Shown here in pieces: positions 24,796 through 33,539 of a stretch of 64,000 bases of DNA; position 1 is the stretch's first letter; each line of letters opens with the position of its first letter. The translations under genes and the position numbers were made by a program. Under the pieces are notes generated by a model. It saw only the letters and a list, made by a program, of their open reading frames with translations. It was not told where the DNA came from and searched no databases. Location: the NCBI GenBank assembly GCA_904387375.1, contig CAJFLE010000005.1:1-64000 (forward strand), in the 5' to 3' direction. The stretch is from Candidatus Protoclostridium gallicola (GTDB taxonomy: Bacteria; Bacillota; Clostridia; Christensenellales; Pumilibacteraceae).

Positions 24796-25120
24796 TATTT
24801 TTTATGCGGATTTAAGTCCGGTCGTGGGCAGCGAACAGGGCGGCGTGCGCCCCATTCTCATAGTGCAGAACAACGTCGGCAACAAATATTCGCCCACCAT
24901 AATCGCCAGCGCGATAACGAGCCAGCTGACAAAAGCAAAACTGCCCACCCACATCGAAGTCGCGAGCGGACAGTTCGGTCTGCCGAAGGACAGCGTGATA
25001 CTGCTCGAACAGATAAGGACGCTCGACAAGCGGCGGCTGAAAACCAAAATAGGCAGTCTGGACGAACGGACGATGGACCGTGTCAACCGCGCGATACTTA
25101 TTTCTCTCGGCTTCGTATGA
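24770..25120 (+). CDS. mazF: MazF/EndoA-type mRNA interferase toxin
   Basis: A 116-residue ribonuclease toxin of the MazF/PemK family that cleaves mRNA at short single-stranded sites. The core [19 protein letters not shown] and VRPILIVQN is nearly identical in pattern to Bacillus EndoA, including the catalytic Arg and a later [15 protein letters not shown] segment. The ATG at 24770 overlaps mazE by 26 bases; TTG at 24776 is an alternative. Bacillus has alr upstream; here alr is absent. Confidence 0.93.
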   Translation: MELTIKRGDIFYADLSPVVGSEQGGVRPILIVQNNVGNKYSPTIIASAITSQLTKAKLPTHIEVASGQFGLPKDSVILLEQIRTLDKRRLKTKIGSLDERTMDRVNRAILISLGFV

Positions 25121-25125
25121 AGCGA

Positions 25126-25162
25126 AAAACAGCCCGAAAATCATTGAAATCGGGCTGTTTTA
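25126..25162. terminator. Bidirectional terminator between mazF and nnr
   Basis: AAAACAGCCCGA pairs with TCGGGCTGTTTT across a 12-base loop. Confidence 0.8.
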
Positions 25163-25181
25163 CATATTATGTCAGACATAA

Positions 25182-26642
25182 TCAACCAAAAATGCGCGAA
25201 GTTTCCACGATAATATCCGAAGCGAGGATACTCGTTTCGCTGCGGAGAGAGGCGGCGCGCTCGCCTGCTTTGCCGAACCAGTAGCACGCGCGCACGGCGG
25301 CGTCAAAAGGGTCGAGCCGGGCGGCAAACGCCGCGGTCATGCCCGCGAGCACGTCCCCGCTTCCCGCCTTCGCCATGGCGGGAGTGCCGGTAAGATTAAG
25401 GTAGATCCGCTTGCCGTCGCTGATCACGGTGGTGGCGCTCTTCATGGCGACGACTGCGTCCAGTTTTTCGGCGAATGCGCGGGTGCGCTCGGTGTCGGGC
25501 AACGCGTCGTCCTCGCCCGCCAGCCGGGCGAATTCGCGCACGTGCGGGGTCAGTATAAGGCGGCAGACATGGCCTTTCACCGCATCCGGATCAGCGGCGA
25601 GAGCGTTCAGCCCGTCGCCGTCTATAACGAGAGCGCCGGCAAATCTGCGCGCGATATATGCGATTATTTTAAGTAAATCGGGATTTTTCCCCAGACCCAT
25701 GCCTATCACGATACTCGGCGTTTTTTCCATAATTTTATCCAGAACAGGCTCATTATACGTTATTTTACCTGCTATGTCAGGCATAAAATACAGCATTTCC
25801 TCTTTAATACGGCTCTGATACGCCGTTTGCAGGCTTTCGGGCACGCACAACACGGCGTAGCCCGCCCCGGAGCGGAGCGCGGCGGAGGCGGACTCGTGAG
25901 CGAGCAGCGACGCGCCCATCATGGTCGGAGAGCCGGCGATTATTTTCACGCTGCCGTAGTTGCCCTTATTGGACACGGTGCGGCGGGGCGGCATTGCGGC
26001 GTCTTCCTTTTCGGTGACGCGCATGCGCGGCTCGCCCAAAGGTATGCCTATTTCGGCGACCTCCGCCCTGCCCGTGCAGTTCCTGCCGCCGCCGAGCAGC
26101 AGCCCCTGCTTGAGCGCGGAAAAAGTGACGGTGACATCGGCTTCGACCGCCTCGCCCATTATTCTGCCGGTGTCCGCGTTGAGACCGCTGGGCACATCGA
26201 CGGACAGCACGGATGCGGACGACGCGTTGACCGCCCGTATTATTTCAGCGGCGCGGCCGGTCACGTCGCGGGACAGGCCTATGCCGAATATGCCGTCTAT
26301 GACGAGATCGTTTTTTTCAAGCGCGGGCATTTCCGCAGAGACCGGCACGCCCGCGGCCGCAAGCGCTTCCAGCCTGGAGGAGACGTAGGCATTGCGCTTT
26401 TCCGAGCATATAACGACGGCGGTTTCCCTGCCCGCCTCGTGAAGCAGCAGCGCGAGCGACAGCGCGTCGCTGCCGTTATTGCCTCCTCCCGCCAGCACGA
26501 CGGCGCGGCGGAAACCGAAACCGAGCGCGGCGTCGAAAAGTTTGCCTGCGGCGCGGCCGATGAGCTCGTCCTCGCTCACGCCGGCGTCCATTACCGCGCG
26601 CTCGGCGGCGCGGATTTCGTTTACGGAATATACTCCGGTCAT
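25182..26642 (-). CDS. nnr: Bifunctional NAD(P)H-hydrate epimerase and ADP-dependent dehydratase
   Basis: Repairs damaged NADHX and NADPHX. The N-terminal epimerase domain (residues 1-205) has AGGGNNGSDALSLAL and DGIFGIGLSRDV. The C-terminal ribokinase-like dehydratase domain has IAGSPTMMGASLLA, GMGLGKN and GSGDVLAGMTAA. The 486 residues are the usual fused form. The ATG overlaps the recX stop by four bases, so it is cotranscribed with recX from the leaderless recX promoter. Confidence 0.96.
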   Translation of the reverse strand: MTGVYSVNEIRAAERAVMDAGVSEDELIGRAAGKLFDAALGFGFRRAVVLAGGGNNGSDALSLALLLHEAGRETAVVICSEKRNAYVSSRLEALAAAGVPVSAEMPALEKNDLVIDGIFGIGLSRDVTGRAAEIIRAVNASSASVLSVDVPSGLNADTGRIMGEAVEADVTVTFSALKQGLLLGGGRNCTGRAEVAEIGIPLGEPRMRVTEKEDAAMPPRRTVSNKGNYGSVKIIAGSPTMMGASLLAHESASAALRSGAGYAVLCVPESLQTAYQSRIKEEMLYFMPDIAGKITYNEPVLDKIMEKTPSIVIGMGLGKNPDLLKIIAYIARRFAGALVIDGDGLNALAADPDAVKGHVCRLILTPHVREFARLAGEDDALPDTERTRAFAEKLDAVVAMKSATTVISDGKRIYLNLTGTPAMAKAGSGDVLAGMTAAFAARLDPFDAAVRACYWFGKAGERAASLRSETSILASDIIVETSRIFG

Positions 26643-27247
26643 TCTTCCTCCTTTCCGCCGCAGACGCGGACGGCATGCTCTATGTCCTCCCACTCGAAGC
26701 CCCTGGACGCGAGATGGGCGGACAGTTTGCGCGCGTCGAAAGCGCGCGTGCGCAGATATTTTTCGGCCGCGGCGACGGCGGCCTCGCGCTGGTCGCCCAG
26801 TCCGGCAACCGCTTCTTCGATCAGCCTGCGGTCCGCCCCGCGCATGCCGAGATCGCGCGCCAGCCGTTTTTTGCCGCGGCGGGACGCGTACGTTTCCATA
26901 TACGTCTGCACGAATCCCGCGTCGTCCACGTAGCCGTATTCTTTGAGTTTTGCAATCGCGGCGTCGGCAGCCTCGGGCGGATAGTCTTTGCCCGCGAGGT
27001 ACGTCCGCAGCTCCTTTTCGGTACGCATGCGGCGGGAAATATAATCCGCGGCGCGGGCGAACGCCGCCTCCGCGTCGCTGTCCTTTTTCAGGGCGAGCAG
27101 CACTTCCCTCGTGGTTTCGCCGCCCGTTCTCAGCCCCGCGGACAGCGCGGTGACCGCCTCGAGCGACAGCGCGAATTCTCCGTCGAGATATATGTTCACG
27201 CGCCGTTTGTTGCGCTTCTGCGCGCTCATTTCCGTAATCTTCGCCAT
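26639..27247 (-). CDS. recX: Regulatory protein RecX
   Basis: RecX modulates RecA filament growth. The 202 residues contain three-helix RecX repeats, including the ISRRMRTEKELRTYL and LKEYGYVDDAGFVQTYMETY signatures. The start ATG lies six bases after TATAAT, without a Shine-Dalgarno site. recA is not in the window. Confidence 0.92.
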   Translation of the reverse strand: MAKITEMSAQKRNKRRVNIYLDGEFALSLEAVTALSAGLRTGGETTREVLLALKKDSDAEAAFARAADYISRRMRTEKELRTYLAGKDYPPEAADAAIAKLKEYGYVDDAGFVQTYMETYASRRGKKRLARDLGMRGADRRLIEEAVAGLGDQREAAVAAAEKYLRTRAFDARKLSAHLASRGFEWEDIEHAVRVCGGKEEE

Positions 27248-27253
27248 AAACGC

Positions 27254-27282
27254 ATTATAACGCTTCCGCGCGGTTTTGTCAA
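27254..27282 (-). promoter_or_regulatory. Leaderless-type promoter of recX-nnr
   Basis: TTGACA (27277-27282), 17 bases, TATAAT (27254-27259), then six bases to the ATG. It is a perfect consensus promoter that predicts a transcript starting at the start codon. Confidence 0.8.
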
Positions 27283-27299
27283 TAACAGGCGCAATTCGA

Positions 27300-27328
27300 T
27301 TGACAATCGGCGGCAAAAAAACGATAAT
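27300..27328 (+). promoter_or_regulatory. Promoter of ilvA-ridA
   Basis: TTGACA (27300-27305), 17 bases, GATAAT (27323-27328); the leader is about 30 bases. It stands back to back with the recX promoter. Confidence 0.65.
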
Positions 27329-27363
27329 ATATACGAACGTAAATTTTATTCGGGAACACTCAA

Positions 27364-28563
27364 ATGACATTCGAAAAAATTCTGGAAGCAAAGAAAAGAC
27401 TGGAGCCCGTGGTACAGAGAAAGCCGCTCGATTATTCGACGACTTTTTCGGCAATGACGGGCGGGCACGTTTACCTCAAATGCGAGAACATGCAGAAGAC
27501 CGGCTCGTTCAAGGTGCGCGGCGCGTATAACAAAATCGCCAAGCTGCACGAAAGCGGCACGCTCAAAGCCATAGTGGCGTCGAGCGCGGGCAATCACGCC
27601 CAGGGCTGTGCATACGCCGCGACCTCGATGGGAGTCAAGGCGACGATAGTCATGCCCAAGACCACCCCCATCGCCAAAATAGTGGCCACGGAGGGCTACG
27701 GCGCGAACGTCGAGCTTTACGGCGACTATTACGACGACAGCTACCGCCGCGCGAGAGAGATCGAACGCGAGGAGGGCGCGGTGTTCATCCATCCCTTCGA
27801 CGACGAGGACGTCATCGCCGGACAGGGCACGATAGGCATAGAGATGCTGGAGGACGTGCCCGACCTCGACGTGGTCATCGTACCCGCGGGCGGCGGCGGA
27901 CTGCTCTCCGGCGTGGCGTGCGCCGTCAAATCCATCAATCCCAAGTGCAGCGTCATCGGCGTGCAGGCGGAGGGCGCGCCCGCAATCGCGCTGTCGTTCA
28001 GGGAAAAGAAGCACATCGAGCTGGATTACATTCACACGATAGCCGACGGCATCGCCGTCAAAAATCCCGGAAACATCACGATGAAGCTCATCGACAGATA
28101 CGTCGACGACGTCATGACCGTGAGCGACGGAGATATAGCGTCCGCGATCATACACCTTATCGAGCGCACGAAAATGGTCGTCGAGCCGGCGGGAGCGACG
28201 ACGCTCGCGCTCATACTGTCGGGCAAGCTCAACGTGCGCGGCAAAAAGGTCGCCTGCCTGCTGTCCGGCGGCAACATCGACGTGTCCACCATCGGCAAGA
28301 TAATCGAACAGGGTCTCGTCAAGCGCGGCCGCAAGATCGAATTCTCCATACAGCTCCAGGACAAGCCGGGCATGCTGGAAAAAGTGTCGCACATTCTCGC
28401 GAGCGAGGGCGCGAACGTCATATCGATCACATACGACCGCACGCACGCCGACCTCGAGCTCAACGAAACCATTCTTCACATCGGCTGCGAAGTCGGAGGC
28501 AAGGAACACAGCGAACGCGTCGCCAACGCGCTGGTATCTAACGGACTGAAAGTTCTCAAATAA
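27364..28563 (+). CDS. ilvA: Threonine ammonia-lyase
   Basis: PLP enzyme that deaminates threonine to 2-oxobutyrate. The PLP lysine lies in KTGSFKVRGAY (Lys50); the phosphate loop is GGGGLLSG; the asparagine motif is SSAGNHAQG. The C-terminal ACT domain (about 325-399) suggests allosteric control. The length of 399 residues fits the short, one-ACT form used for catabolism or isoleucine synthesis. ridA follows 11 bases later, which fits removal of the reactive enamine this enzyme releases. The Shine-Dalgarno site is weak. Confidence 0.95.
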   Translation: MTFEKILEAKKRLEPVVQRKPLDYSTTFSAMTGGHVYLKCENMQKTGSFKVRGAYNKIAKLHESGTLKAIVASSAGNHAQGCAYAATSMGVKATIVMPKTTPIAKIVATEGYGANVELYGDYYDDSYRRAREIEREEGAVFIHPFDDEDVIAGQGTIGIEMLEDVPDLDVVIVPAGGGGLLSGVACAVKSINPKCSVIGVQAEGAPAIALSFREKKHIELDYIHTIADGIAVKNPGNITMKLIDRYVDDVMTVSDGDIASAIIHLIERTKMVVEPAGATTLALILSGKLNVRGKKVACLLSGGNIDVSTIGKIIEQGLVKRGRKIEFSIQLQDKPGMLEKVSHILASEGANVISITYDRTHADLELNETILHIGCEVGGKEHSERVANALVSNGLKVLK

Positions 28564-28574
28564 GGAGCCATATC

Positions 28575-28952
28575 ATGAAAAAAATCATTCTCACGGACAA
28601 GGCGCCCGCGCCCATCGGGCCGTACAGCCAGGGCGTGGAAATCAACGGACTGCTGTTCTTTTCCGGACAGATAGCCATAGACCCCGCCGAGGGCAGGATC
28701 GTCGCAACCGACGTCGAAGGCCAGACCAGACAGGTGCTCGCAAATATTGCCGCGCTGCTTAAAGAGGCCGGCCTGACCGCGGAAAACGTAGCCAAGACCA
28801 CGGTGTTCATCAAGAACATTGCCGACTTTTCCAAAGTCAACGCGCTGTATGCCGGCATGTTCGGAGGCGACACGCCCGCGCGGTCGTGCGTGGAAGTGTC
28901 CAATCTCCCTGCCGGCGCGCTCGTGGAGATAGAAATCGTCGCCGCAAGATAA
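28575..28952 (+). CDS. ridA: Reactive intermediate deaminase RidA
   Basis: RidA hydrolyses 2-aminoacrylate and 2-aminocrotonate imines. The 125 residues carry the family signature GPYSQGVEINGLLFFSGQ and the catalytic Arg in ARSCVEVSNLPAGALVEIE. Shine-Dalgarno AAGGAG. It lies immediately downstream of ilvA, its functional partner. Confidence 0.96.
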   Translation: MKKIILTDKAPAPIGPYSQGVEINGLLFFSGQIAIDPAEGRIVATDVEGQTRQVLANIAALLKEAGLTAENVAKTTVFIKNIADFSKVNALYAGMFGGDTPARSCVEVSNLPAGALVEIEIVAAR

Positions 28953-28958
28953 AAACGC

Positions 28959-28987
28959 TTGACTTCCGGCGCGGCGTCGGATATAAT
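28959..28987 (+). promoter_or_regulatory. Promoter of pnuC
   Basis: TTGACT (28959-28964), 17 bases, TATAAT (28982-28987). It starts a leader of about 115 bases before pnuC. Confidence 0.75.
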
Positions 28988-28993
28988 AGCGGA

Positions 28994-29098
28994 AAATGCG
29001 AATAAATGATTGCCACCGGGTAATCGAAAATGCAGATAAAGCATTCGTTTGCGTATCGTCAGGTCTTAGCAGATGCGCGCGCGGATGCTTATTTTTTT
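28994..29098 (+). promoter_or_regulatory. pnuC leader: candidate attenuator or riboswitch
   Basis: The leader first forms a seven-pair hairpin, GATTGCC with GGGTAATC-type bases (29009-29026), and then a terminator-like stem (29038-29090) with a T tract. The Shine-Dalgarno of pnuC begins immediately after it. This layout suggests premature termination control. pnuC genes in other Firmicutes can be regulated by NAD-related riboswitches, but I could not match a known consensus by eye. An ORF spans the same RNA. Confidence 0.45.
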
Positions 29099-29100
29099 GA
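28996..29100 (+). CDS. Possible pnuC leader peptide
   Basis: A 34-codon frame (begins MRINDCHRV, ends GCLFF) starts eight bases after the -10 TATAAT, in the spacing seen for leaderless genes here. It reads through the terminator stem, and its TGA stop overlaps the pnuC Shine-Dalgarno (GAGGTG). Five cysteines are present. It could be an attenuation peptide or a chance frame; there is no homology evidence. Confidence 0.25.
   Translation: MRINDCHRVIENADKAFVCVSSGLSRCARGCLFF
29038..29098 (+). terminator. Terminator-like hairpin upstream of pnuC
   Basis: AAGCATTCG pairs with CGGATGCTT and, inside it, GCGTATC with GATGCGC (wobbles included), followed by ATTTTTTT. It sits before, not after, a gene. 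Confidence 0.6.
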
Positions 29101-29108
29101 GGTGTTTC

Positions 29109-29807
29109 ATGGAAACGAAAAGAAAACGGTATTTTACCGCCTTCGAACTGGCGCTGTGGCTGGGGTCCGCCGCCGTGATTGCGGCTGCGTTCGCCGCCTT
29201 CGACCGCGAGAATTATCTGACGCTCGCGGCATCGCTCATCGGCGTGACATCTCTCATATTCTGCGCCAAGGGCAACCCGATCGGGCAGGCGCTCATGATC
29301 GCGTTCAGCATCATCTACGGCGTCATCTCCTTCTCTTTCGCATATTACGGAGAGATGATAACCTATCTCGGCATGACCATGCCAATGGCGATTTTCGCGC
29401 TCGTGTCGTGGCTGCGCAATCCGTACGGCGGCAGAAAAACCGAAGTAAAGGTGAACAGAATAAGCAAAAAAGAAACCGCGCTGATGTTCGTTCTCGCGGC
29501 CGCGGTCACTTTCGGGTTCTATTTCATTCTGTCGGCATTTAACACCGCAAACATAGTGCCGAGCACGATTTCGGTCACCACGAGCTTCCTAGGCGTGTAT
29601 CTGACGTTCAGGCGCAGTCCGTACTTCGCTCTCGGCTATGCTGCGAACGACGTCGTACTCATAGTGCTGTGGTCGCTTGCGACGGCCTCGGACATGTCGT
29701 ACGTATCCGTTCTCGTATGCTTCTCCGCCTTTCTCATAAACGATATTTACGGTTTCGTAAACTGGCACAGAATGGAAAAGCGTCAGCGCCTCGGCGCGGC
29801 GTCATGA
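29109..29807 (+). CDS. pnuC: PnuC-family nicotinamide riboside (or related vitamin) transporter
   Basis: A 232-residue membrane facilitator with about seven hydrophobic helices. The family motif is visible around LGYAANDVVLIVLW and in the C-terminal segment INDIYGFVNWHRM. PnuC proteins import nicotinamide riboside; related ones import thiamine or riboflavin, so the substrate is inferred. The ATG at 29109 has the Shine-Dalgarno GAGGTG; an upstream in-frame ATG (29073) lies inside the terminator stem and is less likely. Confidence 0.88.
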   Translation: METKRKRYFTAFELALWLGSAAVIAAAFAAFDRENYLTLAASLIGVTSLIFCAKGNPIGQALMIAFSIIYGVISFSFAYYGEMITYLGMTMPMAIFALVSWLRNPYGGRKTEVKVNRISKKETALMFVLAAAVTFGFYFILSAFNTANIVPSTISVTTSFLGVYLTFRRSPYFALGYAANDVVLIVLWSLATASDMSYVSVLVCFSAFLINDIYGFVNWHRMEKRQRLGAAS

Positions 29808-30626
29808 AAGTCGCCGGATGCGGTCGCATACGTCGCCGGCGAAACGCATAACGGCCGCCGAAGCATACTCCGCCGGATCTCCGCCCGACATCAGCGGCGT
29901 CATGTCCATTGCGAGAGAAAGCGCCGACGCTCCGTCGCACGCGTGCGATTCGGAGAAAGTCGCATGCGCGGCGCGCCTGCCGAGCGCGGCCGTATCATAT
30001 CTCTTGCCGCCGGCTATCTGACTGTCATAAACGGTCAGAAGAGCGCGTGCAAGACCGGGCCTCGCGCTTACATCGAAAGCCACTCGCTCTTTCCCCGTCA
30101 GCCAGTCGAGATCGCGCCAGACTTCGCAGCCGTAAAGGACCGAAGGACGCTTATCCGCAGGCAGGCGCCGCAGTGCGGCGATCAGTCTGAGAGCAACAGC
30201 GACATGCGTATCGTGCCTGTCCGTAAGCGCGTGCGTGTACACGACGCGCGGGCGCATGACAAGAAGCAGACGCACGTACTCGTCGGTTATGCCGGAAAGC
30301 GAAGGATTCCTGATTTCGCACGACGGCCGGCCGAGCAGAACAAGCGAAGAATACTTTCCGACATCAGCGGCACGCTTCTGTTCGGTTATGCGGACGGCGG
30401 CCATTTCTCCGTCCGACATCAAAGCGTAATCCCCTCTTCTCGGACTTCCGGCTCCGTCAGCCGTTACTATCGCAGAGAAATAATTGTCCGGTTTTCCGTA
30501 ACAGTCGAGTATGCCCGGGTACGCCATTATCTCGGTATCGTCCTGATGCGCGGACACAGCAAGATGCGTCGTGCGCCGAAGTCCCTCGCTTTCTTCCGCG
30601 CCGTCCGGAATGTAAATTTCGGTCAT
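29802..30626 (-). CDS. PIG-L/LmbE-like deacetylase
   Basis: A 274-residue zinc-dependent N-acetylglucosaminyl-type deacetylase. The metal motif is SAHQDDTE (residues 25-32), with a second histidine region VVYTHALTDRHDTHVA. The substrate is unknown; family members act on GlcNAc-linked compounds, including the bacillithiol pathway. It overlaps the convergent pnuC end by six bases and the upstream acetyltransferase by four. Confidence 0.82.
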   Translation of the reverse strand: MTEIYIPDGAEESEGLRRTTHLAVSAHQDDTEIMAYPGILDCYGKPDNYFSAIVTADGAGSPRRGDYALMSDGEMAAVRITEQKRAADVGKYSSLVLLGRPSCEIRNPSLSGITDEYVRLLLVMRPRVVYTHALTDRHDTHVAVALRLIAALRRLPADKRPSVLYGCEVWRDLDWLTGKERVAFDVSARPGLARALLTVYDSQIAGGKRYDTAALGRRAAHATFSESHACDGASALSLAMDMTPLMSGGDPAEYASAAVMRFAGDVCDRIRRLS

Positions 30627-31087
30627 TTCTTTTTCTCCATTACTTCATACGACATTACGCTGCCGCCGCATGTTATACATTCGGTACGGACGCGCGCATA
30701 TCCACGCCCGGCATATACGGAAACCGCGGGCGCGGAAGCGTCGCAAATCGCGCAGTCGTGCTCGGAAAAAATCATCTCTTCCGCGCGATCCATCAGCGCG
30801 GAACCTATGCCGCGCCGCATGTAACGAGGCGACACGAAAAGCCTCTTCACGGTATTCCCGCAGACGGTAACGGTGCCGACGACCAGCCCGTCCAGCCTCA
30901 CACAATATACTATGCGTGACATAATATCGGATAAAACCGCAGATTTTTCATGCAAAGACAGAAAAAAGTCCACGAATTCACCGGTATAATACAGCGGATA
31001 AACCGTGCGCACGGAATCGCCGATGACAGCGCAAATACCGTCAAGATCCGCGGGCGACGCAAGTTCTATACAAAATCCGTCGTTCAT
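30623..31087 (-). CDS. GNAT-family N-acetyltransferase
   Basis: A 154-residue acetyl-CoA-dependent acetyltransferase. The acetyl-CoA loop is RYMRRGIGSALMD (motif A), with KRLFVSPRY before it. Its partner in the operon is a PIG-L deacetylase, an intriguing acetylation/deacetylation pair, but the substrates are not known. The start is ATG at 31087; no promoter is obvious and read-through from guaA is possible. Confidence 0.85.
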   Translation of the reverse strand: MNDGFCIELASPADLDGICAVIGDSVRTVYPLYYTGEFVDFFLSLHEKSAVLSDIMSRIVYCVRLDGLVVGTVTVCGNTVKRLFVSPRYMRRGIGSALMDRAEEMIFSEHDCAICDASAPAVSVYAGRGYARVRTECITCGGSVMSYEVMEKKK

Positions 31088-31102
31088 AATAGCTACATAC
31101 GA

Positions 31103-31140
31103 TAAAGCCCCGGCCGCGTGAGCAGACGCGCCGGGGCTGT
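31103..31140 (-). terminator. Terminator of guaA
   Basis: AGCCCCGG pairs with CCGGGGCT, and inside it CGCGT with ACGCG; followed by TTTATCG. It begins four bases after the guaA stop. Confidence 0.7.
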
Positions 31141-31144
31141 TTTG

Positions 31145-32674
31145 TTATTCCCACTCTATGGTTGCGGGCGGCTTGGACGTAATGTCGTACGCCACGCGGT
31201 TTATCCCCTTCACTTCGTTGACGATGCGTGAGGAGATGGTTTCGAGCACGTCGTACGGAATGCGCGCCCAGTCCGCGGTCATGCCGTCCACGCTCGTCAC
31301 CGCGCGCAGGCCGCACACGCGGTCGTACGTGCGCTCGTCGCCCATGACGCCTACCGTCTGCACGTTGGTGAGCACCGCAAAATACTGCCATATCTCTTTG
31401 TCCAGTCCCGCCTTCGCGATCTCCTCGCGGTATATGTAATCGGCCTCCTGGAGCACCTTCACCTTTTCTGCGGTGACCTCGCCTATTATCCTTATGCCGA
31501 GGCCGGGGCCCGGGAACGGCTGGCGGAGCACTATGGACGCGGGCAGTCCGATTTCGAAGCCGCAGGCGCGCACTTCGTCCTTGAACAGGTCGCGCAGAGG
31601 CTCGACTATTTCCTTGAAATCCACCACGTCGGGCAGTCCGCCCACGTTGTGGTGGCTCTTTATTTTCGCGCTCGCACCCAAACCGCTTTCGATGACGTCG
31701 GGATATATCGTGCCCTGCACGAGGTAGTCCACCGCGCCTATCTTCTTCGCCTCTTCCTCGAACACCTTGATGAACTCGGCGCCGATGATCTTGCGTTTCT
31801 TCTCCGGTTCGGTCACGCCCGCGAGCTTGGAGAGGAAACGCTCGCCCGCGTCGACGGCGATGAGGTTCATGCCCTGCTCGTCGCGGAACACGCGCACGAT
31901 CTCTTCGGTTTCGTTCTTGCGCATGAGGCCGTGGTCGACGTACACGCAGACGAGGTTGGGGCACGCCTTATGCACGAGCGTGGCCGCGACGGCGGAATCC
32001 ACGCCGCCGGACAGCGCGCACAGCACCTTTTTGTTTCCGATCTTCTTTCTGAGCGCGTCTATGGTCATGGACGCGAAGTTGCCCATCGTCCAGTCCCCTT
32101 TCGCGCCGCAGACGTTGTAAAGGAAATTGCGGAGTATCTTTTCGCCTTCTTCGGTGTGCATGACCTCGGGGTGGAACTGCACGCCGTAAAGGCCGCGCTC
32201 CGCGCATTCCATAGCAGCGACCGGACAGGTCGGAGTGGATGCGGTGGCTCGGAAACCCGCGGGCAGCTTCTCCACGTAATTGGAATGGCTCATCCAGCAC
32301 AGCGACTGCTTTTTCACGCCTTCGAACAGCGCGCTGCTCTCCACGGTCAGCGTCTGCCTGCCGTATTCGCGGGGGCCCTGCCCCACGACGCCGCCCGTCA
32401 TATCCGCGATGAGCTGGCAGCCGTAGCAGATGCCGAGCACGGGCACGCCCGACTCGATGAGCGCGCGCTCCACCTTGGGCGCGTTTTCGTCGAACGTATT
32501 GCTCGGCCCGCCCGTAAAGATTATGCCTATCGGCTTTTTGGCGAGCAGCTTATCCGTCGGCGTCGTGTAAGGCAGCAGTTCGCAGTATACGTTATGCTCG
32601 CGAACGCGGCGCGCTATGAGCTGATTGTACTGTCCTCCGAAGTCGAGGACGATCATAGTCTGGCGTGAATCCAT
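31145..32674 (-). CDS. guaA: GMP synthase (glutamine-hydrolysing)
   Basis: Converts XMP to GMP using glutamine and ATP. The N-terminal amidotransferase has GICYGCQ with nucleophile Cys83 and a later His/Glu pair ([10 protein letters not shown]). The ATP-pyrophosphatase domain has SGGVDSAV, and the C-terminal dimerisation domain ends with [11 protein letters not shown]. At 509 residues it is full length. It starts 15 bases after the TrmH-type gene with Shine-Dalgarno AAGGAG and is probably cotranscribed. No purine riboswitch is visible. Confidence 0.98.
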   Translation of the reverse strand: MDSRQTMIVLDFGGQYNQLIARRVREHNVYCELLPYTTPTDKLLAKKPIGIIFTGGPSNTFDENAPKVERALIESGVPVLGICYGCQLIADMTGGVVGQGPREYGRQTLTVESSALFEGVKKQSLCWMSHSNYVEKLPAGFRATASTPTCPVAAMECAERGLYGVQFHPEVMHTEEGEKILRNFLYNVCGAKGDWTMGNFASMTIDALRKKIGNKKVLCALSGGVDSAVAATLVHKACPNLVCVYVDHGLMRKNETEEIVRVFRDEQGMNLIAVDAGERFLSKLAGVTEPEKKRKIIGAEFIKVFEEEAKKIGAVDYLVQGTIYPDVIESGLGASAKIKSHHNVGGLPDVVDFKEIVEPLRDLFKDEVRACGFEIGLPASIVLRQPFPGPGLGIRIIGEVTAEKVKVLQEADYIYREEIAKAGLDKEIWQYFAVLTNVQTVGVMGDERTYDRVCGLRAVTSVDGMTADWARIPYDVLETISSRIVNEVKGINRVAYDITSKPPATIEWE

Positions 32675-32688
32675 TTATTTACTCCTTG

Positions 32689-33414
32689 TCAAATCGTAAT
32701 CGGTTTGTTGAAATCGGCTTTTGTCATCTCGTACAGGCCTATCGCCACCGCCTGCGGCAGATTGAGCGAGTCTATCTCGCGCGAGTGACGTATGACTACG
32801 GGCGTGCCCGCTTCCGCAAGTCCGGGCGGCAGGCCTGAGCCTTCGTTGCCGAACACGTATGCACGCTCGCCCGCGCGCGGTTTTACGTCCGTAAGCGACA
32901 CGCTGCGGCCGTCCAGCATGAACAGATATTTGTCCTCGTCATGCGCGGCGGCATAAGTTTCCCAGTCCGGGAAAAGCGCTATGTCCAGCGCGAACACCGC
33001 GCCCATGGAAGCGCGCACGGTGCGCGGATCGTAGACGTCGGCGGCGTCGCCCGCCACCGCGAGGGCGGTCACTCCGAAGCCGAGCATGGTGCGCATTATG
33101 GTACCGAGATTGCCCGCGTCCGAGGGGCGCACGAGGCAGACGTGCGTGCGGCGGCCGAACGGGAAAAAGCGTTTGCGGAAGGCGCCGACGACGAAGGTAT
33201 TGCCCTTCTTCGCCACGCGCTCGACGTCGCGGTCGCTGACGTATACCCTGTCCCGCACAGGCGACAGCGCCTCCTCCACCTCTTCCGTCATTCTGAACTT
33301 GGAGTGCAGTGCGACGGCGACAACGTCGTCCGGGCGGCGGCGAACCAGCTCTACGGTCGGAAAAGCGCCGAGAGCATACGAGATATCACCTGCCTTGTCG
33401 TACGCGCGGAACAT
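32689..33414 (-). CDS. TrmH/SpoU-family RNA methyltransferase
   Basis: A 241-residue SPOUT methyltransferase that probably 2'-O-methylates rRNA or tRNA. The N-terminal half has an RNA-binding region. The knot motifs are RPSDAGNLGTIMRTMLGFG, YVFGNEGSGLP and LNLPQAVAIGLYEM (motifs 1-3). The ATG lies seven bases after a TATACT element and lacks a Shine-Dalgarno site; upstream in-frame codons are inside the promoter. It precedes guaA. Confidence 0.9.
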   Translation of the reverse strand: MFRAYDKAGDISYALGAFPTVELVRRRPDDVVAVALHSKFRMTEEVEEALSPVRDRVYVSDRDVERVAKKGNTFVVGAFRKRFFPFGRRTHVCLVRPSDAGNLGTIMRTMLGFGVTALAVAGDAADVYDPRTVRASMGAVFALDIALFPDWETYAAAHDEDKYLFMLDGRSVSLTDVKPRAGERAYVFGNEGSGLPPGLAEAGTPVVIRHSREIDSLNLPQAVAIGLYEMTKADFNKPITI

Positions 33415-33421
33415 ACTGTCA

Positions 33422-33450
33422 AGTATAAGGGAAACGCCGCGCTTTGTCAA
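33422..33450 (-). promoter_or_regulatory. Leaderless-type promoter of the TrmH-guaA unit
   Basis: TTGACA (33445-33450), 17 bases, TATACT (33422-33427), then seven bases to the ATG. Confidence 0.75.
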
Positions 33451-33469
33451 GTTATTTGCGGCGGCGACG

Positions 33470-33512
33470 AAAAGCGGAGCCGCGGCATGCGATAAACGCA
33501 CGCGCGGCTCCG
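33470..33512 (-). terminator. Terminator of the P-type ATPase gene
   Basis: CGGAGCCGCG pairs with CGCGGCTCCG across an 18-base loop, followed by CTTTTCGTC. It stands between the ATPase and the TrmH promoter. Confidence 0.75.
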
Positions 33513-33539
33513 AAAGATGAATACAGTATGATAATTATA

